A stretch of DNA of 5,718 bases from Armatimonadota bacterium (GTDB lineage: Bacteria; Armatimonadota; Armatimonadia; Armatimonadales; Armatimonadaceae), in the NCBI GenBank assembly GCA_014381035.1, contig JACMIS010000153.1, positions 1 through 5,718 of the forward strand. The letters run 5' to 3'. Positions within the stretch are counted from its first letter, which is position 1; each line of letters begins with the position of its first letter. This document shows, one piece after another, positions 1-5,718 of this stretch. The notes under the pieces are model-generated. The model had not been told where the DNA came from, did no database searches, and saw only the letters and a program-made list of their open reading frames with translations. The position numbers were made by a program, and so were the translations under genes.

Positions 1-648
1 GCAGACGGGACGATCAAAGCCCAGAGTGGCTATGATCAGAGAAATACGTATCCCCGGCTCGCAAAAAACGTCGCCCCGTTCGACGGGGATGGCGCGGCAT
101 GGATCGCGAGACAAGCACCGGAAAACTCCCGCTGGCAAGCCTTGCTCTGGGCGGCAAGTGCGGTGAAAGACCCGGCGGCTCGGCGAAAACAGTATCGGGA
201 CGCCGTTGAGGGTGATAGGGAGTGGGAGAAAGCCAAACGGTACGCCGATGCCATCGAGGTTGCTCGCCTGACAGGGGACCCCGCGATTGTGGCGGAAATG
301 CGTACCGCGTTGGCAAAATCGCTGACGGACGGCATCGGGGTATTTGACGGAAATGCGACCGAGAACGCTGCCCGCATCGCACTACTGTTGGGCGACGAGA
401 TGCCGGACGCGTGCCGTCTTTTGCTGGAAGTGGCGATGTATCAAACCCGCGAGATGAACCCGGAGACGGAAAATGAATTCTGGCTGGTTCGTCCGGCAAT
501 CGCGGCGATGGCATGGGTAGATCTAACCCGTGCGTTGCAAATCGCGGAAAGCTTTCAGACACCGAAAGCGGTGGCAGACGGCAAGCGCGAGATCGTCCGT
601 GCGCTAACGACTCCACCTGACAAGTGGCAAGTGCTTGTTACGAGGTAA
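1..648 (+). CDS. C-terminal fragment of a large repeat protein, paralogue of the next gene (5' end outside window)
   Basis: The reading frame is open from base 1 to a TAA at 646-648, giving 215 residues. An internal ATG at 142 is not the likely start, because homology to the downstream gene extends to the very first codon: both read ADGT at this point (residue 916 of the neighbour). Shared blocks include PENSRW, YRDA, TGD, FDGNAT, QTR, EIVR and a closing TP-x-DKW. Over the parts that align without gaps I count roughly half the positions identical. The fragment is helical, rich in Ala, Leu and Glu, with no signal peptide or membrane segment in the visible part. By analogy with its neighbour, the missing N-terminal part probably has a signal peptide and carboxypeptidase-regulatory-like repeats, but this cannot be seen. 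I recognise no catalytic motif and propose no function. The closeness of the next gene (44 bases) suggests one transcript. Confidence 0.85.
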   Translation, partial: ADGTIKAQSGYDQRNTYPRLAKNVAPFDGDGAAWIARQAPENSRWQALLWAASAVKDPAARRKQYRDAVEGDREWEKAKRYADAIEVARLTGDPAIVAEMRTALAKSLTDGIGVFDGNATENAARIALLLGDEMPDACRLLLEVAMYQTREMNPETENEFWLVRPAIAAMAWVDLTRALQIAESFQTPKAVADGKREIVRALTTPPDKWQVLVTR

Positions 649-678
649 TCGGTCTTTTTTGTCCTGCGGTGCTGTTTT

Positions 679-684
679 GAGGGA
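679..684 (+). promoter_or_regulatory. Ribosome binding site of the large repeat-protein gene
   Basis: GAGGGA lies 8 bases before the ATG at 693, a near-ideal Shine-Dalgarno position, and this fixes the start of the downstream gene. The 44-base gap (649-692) also contains a T6 run at 654-659. I see no clear promoter in the gap. Confidence 0.8.
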
Positions 685-692
685 ATATACAT

Positions 693-3600
693 ATGGCTTA
701 TAGAACACGGGCGGCGATAGTCGGTGCGGCGTTGATCGTATCGAGTGCCTTTTTCGCGGGTGCATCCGCGCAAGCGGCGACTGTGACGGGGACCGTTGTC
801 ACGGCAGATGGTAAGCCGATCTCCGGCGCGACCGTAACGATGCAGGAGTACGATGGTACGCGGATGATTTCAGTGCCTGCCGTGACGACCGATGCGGCGG
901 GGAATTTCTCTCTTACCGCGTCGGACGATGTGATCCCTACCAGCATGCGTACGAGATACGGTGTTTTCCTGTTTGCCCATGCGCCGGGGTATGGTTTCGA
1001 TTCGCTGGGTTTCAAGCCGGGTACGCCGATCCGTATCACGCTGTCGCCGGAAAAAGTCCTGCGCGGAATGGTGGCAGATGGCATGGGTAAGCCGGTCGCC
1101 GGGGTACCCATTTCGCTGGGAAGTATACGAACGGGAACGGACGGGGGGGGATACCTGCAACCGATAGACTCGTTCAAAGACCGATTCACGGCGAAGACGA
1201 ATGCAATGGGGCAGTGGGAGCTGCGCGGCATATCGGAAAAGGTCGTTTCCTGTGAGATTTTTTTCGACGACCCTCGCTTCGTTCATCTCATCGCGACGAT
1301 AAAGACGGGAGCCGAACCGGCAAGGAATGTTATCCCCGCGCGTCCGGGTGGGACAATTTCCGGGCGTATAACAGATGCGGCGGGGAAGCCGGTCGCCGAT
1401 GTGGTTGTCACGGCGGGCAGGTCTGACCGGCAGACCGAAGTCGGCATCCATGAGCCTGGCAGCTCTGCCAGGACCGATGCGACGGGCGCGTTTCGGGTAG
1501 GGCAACTCGGCACCGGAACCTTCGCGGTGACGGTGGACGCCAAAAAACAGGATCTGGTAGTCGCGGCCACGGCGGGGATCGCCGTCGTCGCCGGGAAAAC
1601 GACACCGGTGGAAAAGCCGATAGTGCTCACTCCCGGCGCACTGATTGCGGGATCGGTGATCGCGAAAGGAAGCGGCAAGCCGGTGTCCGCGGTATCCATC
1701 TACGCAAACGACTGGTCGAATGCCACGCAAACTGCCGCCGACGGGACATATCGAATACGGGTAATACCGGGCGAGAACGTGATCAACATCGGTTCCAAGA
1801 ACGAAGGGTTCGCGTATTTCAACCCGTCGAAAGCGGTCACGGCGAAGGAAGGCGAAACAAATACGCTTCCGCCGTTCGAACTGCCCCCGGCGGTGAATGT
1901 CACGTTGCGCATTGTCGGTGAGGATAACAAACCGATGGCGGGGTTGCCAGTTCGCGTTTTCCATCCCGGTTGGCGCGACGGCAGGAACGAGAATGATTCC
2001 CCGAAGACCGATGCCGAAGGACTCTGGAACAGCGAAAACGATCCCGGTGCCGATCTAACGCCGGACGTGAAAGACCCCTGGGAAGTGCGGGTCGCAAGCG
2101 GGTGGGAGGTCGTTTCACCGACCGTGCTTAAGTTAGACGCCGCCATGCCGATCCTGGTTACGGTGCGAAAAGTGAACCCGTCCCTGCGCCCGCGCGGGCG
2201 AGTCGTCACGCCGGAAGGCAAACCGGTTGCTGAGGCGGACATATCTGTCAACAGTTGGCTCAAAGACACGAATGGGAACCAGTCTGACTACAAAAGCGAT
2301 CATGTATCGACCGATCAGAACGGTCAGTTCGTGCTGGCGATGCTTCGCCCGAAATCCACCGTCACGCTTTCCCTGTATAAACAGGAACACCGGTATCGCC
2401 CTTCAGACCCAGTCGTTATTGCCGAGGGCGGCAAGCAGCCGGACTTCGGCGACCTGGTGCTGACGCCGTTGAGTGGAGTCCTGTCGGGTACCGTAATCGG
2501 TGCGAACGGGAAACCGATCCCGGGTGCGTGGGTGTGGTCACCGGATGGCGATATGCGTAGCCATGCCCGCACGGACGCGAAGGGCGCGTTCACCATCGAG
2601 TACCTGCCGAGTTCCGGCGACGTTTCCCTTTCCCTTGCTCGCGGAACGGCGACGGCAACGTTCTCCGTCGCGTCCCGGAAAAACAGCCGCTTGAATCTTG
2701 CCGCTTCGGCACCGCCCGTTTCGGTCGCCGCGCAGACGGCGCGAAACAGAGCGCGGGCGAACGCGATTATCGCAACGATGGCGACCGAAGCGGAAGTGGG
2801 GCAGGCACTGCGCGACAACGGTCAGAAAGGACGGGACACGCTCGCGGATACCGTCGCGGCAGTGGACATTGACACCGCGCTGAAAATCGGCACCGACAAA
2901 ACCGGCAAAGTGACCGAAGCCGTACTCAGTGGCATCTTAGACGAAGCACTGCCGAGTCAACCGGAACGGGCGCGGGAACTGTTCGTGGCAAACGTTAAGA
3001 CATGGTCCAGTCCATGGCGAACGCTCTGGCGTAGTTCGGACATGGCGGAAGCGTTCGCCACGAAAGACCCGGCGTTCGCCGCCCAATGTTACGCACTTGC
3101 CCGCAAGCAACTCACGTCCGGGATTCCCGAAGGGTGGGTATACGAGAATATGCTCGTCGCCAAACTCGCATACCGGTTGAACACGCCCGATGTGGCGGAA
3201 TGGGAAGCCCGCGCCATCGAACTGGTGACGAAATCGGAGGGAAACGACGCCAATAAAGGTATCGCTTCCGTGGCGCGGCAACTGGCGGAGGGCGATGGAA
3301 CACGCGCCGCGAAACTGCTGAGCCGTTTGCCGAAAGAACAGCACGGCGAAGTCGCGCGGAGTATTCTGGACTGGATGACGAGTGCCGATAGCGGGAATCA
3401 AACACTCGCGGCGAAGCGGCTCCTGGACAACTGGATCGCGGACGGCACGGTAAAACCCGGTGGCGACCATTGGAACCAGGGCGGGTTTGATGACATACTG
3501 ATTCGTATCGCGAAAAAACTCGCCCCGACAGATCCGGATGCTGCCTACGCCGCCGCGAAACTCTGCCCCGAAAATAGCCGATGGGAGGCTCTCCTGTTCG

Positions 3601-4103
3601 CCGCGTCGGGTCAGAAAGATGCCACAACACGCCTGAAACGGTATCGCGATGCGTTGACGGGTGCGGGGGGACCGGGGGGACTGGCGGTGCGGTATCCGCT
3701 TTGCCTGCTTCTGGCACGGCGCACTGGTGACACGGCATTTGCGACCGAAATCCACAACGCGCTGGTGAAATCGGTCGCGAACGACCCGGAAGCGTTCGAC
3801 GGTAACGCGACGCGCACCTCCTTGCGAATGGCACTCGCCGCCGGGCAGACCGCGCCGGATATGTGCCGCTTCTACATCGAGGCGGCGATGGCGCAAACGC
3901 GGCAATATAACCCCGATGGCGATAACGCGTTCTGGATGCTCCGTGATTCCCTGCGAGCGATGGCGATGATCGCACCGGACCGCGCTCTGGAGATCGCGGG
4001 AAGTATCCGCGACGTGAAGAATCAGAACGAAGCGAAGCGTGAGATCGTCCGTGTTTTACTGACGCCGCGCGATAAATGGTACGCGCTGATCGAATCGGAG
4101 TGA
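693..4103 (+). CDS. Secreted protein with seven carboxypeptidase-regulatory-like repeats and a helical C-terminal domain
   Basis: This is a 1136-residue protein of unknown function. Residues 1-28 form a Sec signal peptide: positive start (R4, R6), hydrophobic core 8-23, and AxA-type cleavage sites near 26-28. No lipobox cysteine is seen, so it is probably released or periplasmic rather than a lipoprotein. Residues 31-640 hold seven beta-sandwich repeats of the CarboxypepD_reg type. Residues from about 681 to 1136 are Ala/Leu-rich and predicted helical, with helix pairs resembling TPR or HEAT-like solenoids (for example around 'APDRALEIAGSI'). No zinc-peptidase or other catalytic motif is visible, so 'carboxypeptidase' refers only to the fold of the repeats. 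The family fold usually serves binding or structural roles in exported proteins; an envelope role here is inference. The start is set by GAGGGA at 679-684. The gene probably shares a transcript with its paralogue upstream. It carries a G8 run at 1143-1150. Confidence 0.9.
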   Translation: MAYRTRAAIVGAALIVSSAFFAGASAQAATVTGTVVTADGKPISGATVTMQEYDGTRMISVPAVTTDAAGNFSLTASDDVIPTSMRTRYGVFLFAHAPGYGFDSLGFKPGTPIRITLSPEKVLRGMVADGMGKPVAGVPISLGSIRTGTDGGGYLQPIDSFKDRFTAKTNAMGQWELRGISEKVVSCEIFFDDPRFVHLIATIKTGAEPARNVIPARPGGTISGRITDAAGKPVADVVVTAGRSDRQTEVGIHEPGSSARTDATGAFRVGQLGTGTFAVTVDAKKQDLVVAATAGIAVVAGKTTPVEKPIVLTPGALIAGSVIAKGSGKPVSAVSIYANDWSNATQTAADGTYRIRVIPGENVINIGSKNEGFAYFNPSKAVTAKEGETNTLPPFELPPAVNVTLRIVGEDNKPMAGLPVRVFHPGWRDGRNENDSPKTDAEGLWNSENDPGADLTPDVKDPWEVRVASGWEVVSPTVLKLDAAMPILVTVRKVNPSLRPRGRVVTPEGKPVAEADISVNSWLKDTNGNQSDYKSDHVSTDQNGQFVLAMLRPKSTVTLSLYKQEHRYRPSDPVVIAEGGKQPDFGDLVLTPLSGVLSGTVIGANGKPIPGAWVWSPDGDMRSHARTDAKGAFTIEYLPSSGDVSLSLARGTATATFSVASRKNSRLNLAASAPPVSVAAQTARNRARANAIIATMATEAEVGQALRDNGQKGRDTLADTVAAVDIDTALKIGTDKTGKVTEAVLSGILDEALPSQPERARELFVANVKTWSSPWRTLWRSSDMAEAFATKDPAFAAQCYALARKQLTSGIPEGWVYENMLVAKLAYRLNTPDVAEWEARAIELVTKSEGNDANKGIASVARQLAEGDGTRAAKLLSRLPKEQHGEVARSILDWMTSADSGNQTLAAKRLLDNWIADGTVKPGGDHWNQGGFDDILIRIAKKLAPTDPDAAYAAAKLCPENSRWEALLFAASGQKDATTRLKRYRDALTGAGGPGGLAVRYPLCLLLARRTGDTAFATEIHNALVKSVANDPEAFDGNATRTSLRMALAAGQTAPDMCRFYIEAAMAQTRQYNPDGDNAFWMLRDSLRAMAMIAPDRALEIAGSIRDVKNQNEAKREIVRVLLTPRDKWYALIESE
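783..2612 (+). repeat. Seven divergent protein-level repeats (CarboxypepD_reg / prealbumin-like fold)
   Basis: Each unit opens with a strand of the form G-x-V-x-(4)-G/N-KP-(I/V/M)-x-(G/A)-x-x-(V/I) and closes with a T-D/N-x-x-G-x-(F/W/Y)-x-(L/V/I) strand. In protein residues the units are about 31-74 (DGKPISGA to TTDAAGNFSL), 122-177 (GKPVAGV to KTNAMGQWEL), 220-269 (GKPVADV to RTDATGAFRV), 316-355 (GKPVSAV to TAADGTYRI), 401-445 (NKPMAGL to KTDAEGLW), 499-548 (GKPVAEA to STDQNGQFVL) and 595-640 (GKPIPGA to RTDAKGAFTI). Linkers of the type 'LTPG-x-x-x-G' precede units 4 and 7. The units are too diverged to be DNA repeats; the match is at motif level. The fifth is the weakest, with Asn in place of Gly before KP. 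Confidence 0.8.
3438..4100 (+). repeat. Second copy of the C-terminal module also present at 1-645
   Basis: Residues 916-1136 of the large protein align with all 215 visible residues of the upstream fragment, starting at ADGT in both. The best-kept blocks are PENSRW-x-ALL-x-AAS, FDGNAT, QTR-x-x-NP, RAL-x-IA-x-S, KREIVR and TP-x-DKW. The DNA of the two copies differs widely, so the duplication is old rather than a recent tandem repeat or assembly error. The homologous region may extend further upstream in the missing part of the first gene. Confidence 0.85.
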
Positions 4104-4157
4104 CGACCAAGCCTTCTTCGTTCGCAGTTTTCGTAATAATGAACCCGTTCAAAAATG

Positions 4158-4188
4158 TTGGCACGTTCCCCCCGCCCCGTTGTATAAT
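4158..4188 (+). promoter_or_regulatory. Sigma-70-like promoter for the methyltransferase-synthase operon
   Basis: TTGGCA at 4158-4163 (four consecutive matches plus the final A, five of six to TTGACA) and a perfect TATAAT at 4183-4188 are separated by 19 bases, slightly longer than the usual 17. The spacer contains C6 G C4 (4168-4178). Transcription would start near 4195, leaving a leader of about 14 bases before the GTG at 4209 or about 47 before the ATG at 4242. It lies in the 105-base gap 4104-4208, the longest gene-free stretch in the window. That gap has no convincing terminator for the gene before it: a 12-base inverted repeat at 4140-4151 has only a 2-base centre and no T-run after it. 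Confidence 0.65.
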
Positions 4189-4208
4189 TCTGGTACGAGA
4201 AAAAGATT

Positions 4209-5015
4209 GTGAAGGAAGACACAATCTACGAAAGCCTGTTTATGACAACGCAACCGGGAACCACGAGCGGCGTACTGCCAACAGCGGACACCAAGCACGG
4301 CTACGTGCGCGAGATGTTCGACGCCATCGCTCCGACCTATGACCGCCTGAATTCGCTTCTGTCGGGACCGCTCCATCACTGGTGGCGTCGCGTCGCGGTC
4401 GGGCAAGCCGCGCTTAAACCCGGGGATCACGCGCTCGATGTTTGTACCGGTACCGGCGACCTGGCATTCGAGCTGCTTCGCGCCGTCGGCACGACCGGGC
4501 AGGTAGACGCCACCGACTTTTCCGCACCGATGCTGCGATTAGGTGAGGAGAAGGCGCGGGCGCGGAACCGCCCGAATATCCTGTGGCAGATCGCCGACAC
4601 GCAAGACCTGCCGTTCCCCGAGGGGGCTTTCGACGCCGTTACGGTCGGCTTTGGGATTCGCAACGTCGCCGACGTGCCGCTCGGCATTCGTGAGATGGCG
4701 CGGGTGGTGAAACCGGGCGGGCGTGTCGTGATTTTGGAGTTCGGACAGCCGACAAACCCCGTGTTCAACAAACTGTATACCTGGTATTCGAAGCATGTCA
4801 TGCCGATGATCGGCGGTCTCGTCTCCGGTCGCAAAGCCGCGTATGAGTATCTGCCCGAAAGCGTCGCCGCGTTCTATAGCCGCGCCGAAATCGCCGACAT
4901 GATGCGCGATGCCAGTCTCGAAAATATCTCCGTAACGAACCTGACCTTTGGCACCGTGGTCGTGCATCGCGGAACCAAACAGCGTCCCGATGTGTTAGAA
5001 GGGAACAACCCATGA
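4209..5015 (+). CDS. ubiE: UbiE/MenG demethylmenaquinone methyltransferase
   Basis: This SAM-dependent enzyme methylates the ring of demethylmenaquinone (or the equivalent ubiquinone intermediate) in the last step of quinone synthesis; the substrate is membrane-bound. It has 268 residues, the usual family size being about 230-270. Visible signatures are the YD-x-L-N-x-x-L-S-x-x-x-H-x-x-W motif at 44-59, SAM motif I (LDVCTGTGD, 76-84), D103 for the ribose, D130 near the adenine, GFGIRN at 147-152, RVVKPGGRVVILEFG at 165-179, YEYLPESV at 212-219 and the C-terminal NLTFGTVVVHRG. The family's usual Met after YD-x is Leu47, and the Ser closing the second signature is Gly179. The start is uncertain: GTG at 4209 has a weak GAGA (4197-4200) upstream, while ATG at 4242 (residue 12) has a weak GAAAG. 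The first 30 residues are not conserved, so homology does not decide. It overlaps the next gene by 4 bases. MenG is the better name if the host lacks ubiquinone. Confidence 0.93.
   Translation: MKEDTIYESLFMTTQPGTTSGVLPTADTKHGYVREMFDAIAPTYDRLNSLLSGPLHHWWRRVAVGQAALKPGDHALDVCTGTGDLAFELLRAVGTTGQVDATDFSAPMLRLGEEKARARNRPNILWQIADTQDLPFPEGAFDAVTVGFGIRNVADVPLGIREMARVVKPGGRVVILEFGQPTNPVFNKLYTWYSKHVMPMIGGLVSGRKAAYEYLPESVAAFYSRAEIADMMRDASLENISVTNLTFGTVVVHRGTKQRPDVLEGNNP
4998..5003 (+). promoter_or_regulatory. Ribosome binding site of the polyprenyl synthase gene, inside the methyltransferase gene
   Basis: GAAGGG lies 8 bases before the ATG at 5012, within the last codons of the methyltransferase gene. 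It supports the start at 5012, where ATG overlaps the upstream TGA as ATGA, an arrangement typical of translational coupling. Confidence 0.75.
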
Positions 5016-5718
5016 ACAGCGTTTCCGCAGGCGGCGCAGCATACTCCGCGCCAAAACAACCGTCCCTTCTCGCGCCCATCGAGGATGATCTCCGCGCCGT
5101 TGAGGACCGCCTCCTCGCCGCGACGCGTTCCGAGATCGGACGGGTACGCGACATTTCCGGACATACCCTGCTTTCCGGCGGAAAGCGGCTACGACCCGCT
5201 CTGGCACTACTGTCGGCGCGGCTGGTCGGTCGGACGTTCCCGGCGGAGCGGGCATACGCCGCGGCATCGGCGGCAGAAATGATCCATATGGCGTCGCTGA
5301 TGCACGACGACGTGGTGGACGAAGCACCGGAGCGGCGCGGGCGACCGACCGCGAACAGCGTTTTCGGAAACGGCATCACCGTTCTAACCGGCGACTTTTT
5401 GCTCGCGAAATCCATCTCGCTTTTAGCGCATAATGACGACAATCTGGCGATTGTGCGCGTGTTCAGCGACGTGACTGTGGGTATGGCGGAAGGCGAAGTC
5501 TTGCAAGCCTCGGTCGCGCACGACCTGACTATCACGCCCGAAACGTATGAGGAAGTGATACGCCGCAAAACGGCACTATTTCTCGCCGGAAGTTGCGAAA
5601 CGGGTGCCATGGTCGGTGGCGTAACCGCAGAGGAAGTCGCCGCGCTACAACAGAACGGATTACACCTCGGCGTTGCGTTCCAGATCGCCTACGACCTGTT
5701 GGACTTCCTCGGCGATCC
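5012..5718 (+). CDS. Long-chain polyprenyl diphosphate synthase, HepT/IspB type (3' end outside window)
   Basis: The first 235 residues of a trans-isoprenyl diphosphate synthase, which extends a short allylic diphosphate with isopentenyl diphosphate units to make the side chain of a quinone. Visible motifs are GGKRLRP (56-62, substrate phosphate binding), the first aspartate-rich motif DDVVD (99-103) followed by RRGRPTAN, GD at 127-128, and the second motif region FQIAYDLLDFLGD (223-235). Ala94, five residues before the first Asp, is small as in HepT and IspB, where shorter-chain enzymes often carry bulky aromatics, so a long product (C30 or more) is expected. The second motif reads YDLLD instead of DDLLD (Y227), losing an aspartate that normally binds magnesium. 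About 85-100 residues should remain beyond the window, judging from the family's usual 320-340. The pairing with a UbiE-type gene points to menaquinone. Exact chain length and any partner subunit cannot be read from the sequence. Confidence 0.92.
   Translation, partial: MNSVSAGGAAYSAPKQPSLLAPIEDDLRAVEDRLLAATRSEIGRVRDISGHTLLSGGKRLRPALALLSARLVGRTFPAERAYAAASAAEMIHMASLMHDDVVDEAPERRGRPTANSVFGNGITVLTGDFLLAKSISLLAHNDDNLAIVRVFSDVTVGMAEGEVLQASVAHDLTITPETYEEVIRRKTALFLAGSCETGAMVGGVTAEEVAALQQNGLHLGVAFQIAYDLLDFLGD

Noticed and set aside
618..659. Possible terminator at the end of the first gene (stem around 618-640, T6 at 654-659)
   Set aside because: The stem relies on several G-T pairs, is AT-rich, lies within the coding end, and is about 14 bases from the T-run, so it does not form an intrinsic terminator.
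870..1964. 364-residue open frame on the - strand inside the large repeat-protein gene
   Set aside because: It is Arg-rich with no recognisable motif, lies wholly antisense to a gene with clear domain homology, and is explained by few stop codons in GC-rich DNA.
693..4103. Calling the large protein a carboxypeptidase
   Set aside because: Only the regulatory-like fold is present; there is no zinc-binding HxxE or other peptidase motif.
4157..4180. Sigma-54-like promoter (TTGGCAC resembles a -24 box)
   Set aside because: The required TTGC-type -12 element is absent at the fixed spacing, while a perfect TATAAT is present for sigma-70.
3112..4224. 370-residue open frame on the - strand crossing the gap before the methyltransferase gene
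   Set aside because: Low-complexity Arg/Ser/Pro-rich translation, antisense to conserved coding sequence, and no plausible ribosome binding site or family match.
4076..4342. 88-residue + strand frame spanning the gap at 4104-4208
   Set aside because: It overlaps the ends of two well-supported genes in another frame and crosses the promoter; no motif and no ribosome binding site.
4798..5610. 270-residue open frame on the - strand over the methyltransferase and synthase genes
   Set aside because: Both genes on the + strand carry unmistakable family motifs here; the antisense translation is Ser/Arg-rich and unrecognisable.

Overview
The window is GC-rich bacterial DNA. Its four protein genes all lie on the + strand and are packed closely. 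It holds two unrelated blocks: the end of one large secreted repeat protein followed by a complete paralogue of it, and then two genes that look like menaquinone biosynthesis. No RNA gene, insertion sequence, CRISPR array or phage-like gene is visible. The host cannot be named from the sequence. A Sec-exported protein carrying many carboxypeptidase-regulatory-like domains, together with a menG/hepT-type pair, would fit a menaquinone-using group such as Armatimonadota, Planctomycetota or Acidobacteriota. That placement is a weak inference.

Region 1-648 is the 3' end of a gene that begins outside the window. Region 693-4103 is a 1136-residue protein with a signal peptide, seven prealbumin-like (CarboxypepD_reg type) beta repeats and a helical C-terminal domain of about 455 residues. 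The last 220 or so residues of this protein align almost end to end with the first fragment, and roughly half the positions are identical in the parts that align without gaps. The two genes are therefore tandem paralogues. They lie 44 bases apart with no convincing terminator between them and are probably co-transcribed. Their function is unknown. The architecture suggests envelope or extracellular proteins that bind something rather than a recognisable enzyme.

Region 4104-4208 separates the blocks and carries a good sigma-70-like promoter (TTGGCA, 19 bases, TATAAT) that should drive the second block. Region 4209-5015 encodes a UbiE/MenG methyltransferase. Region 5012 to the window end encodes the first 235 residues of a long-chain polyprenyl diphosphate synthase (HepT/IspB type). 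The two overlap by ATGA, so translation is probably coupled. The synthase would make the prenyl tail of menaquinone, and the methyltransferase would carry out the last ring methylation after the tail is attached. The order resembles menG-hepT of Bacillus, but no hepS-like gene precedes it here.

The points most worth a second look are the tandem paralogues with an unnamed C-terminal domain, the replacement of the first aspartate of the synthase's second aspartate-rich motif by tyrosine, and the C-rich tract inside the promoter spacer.
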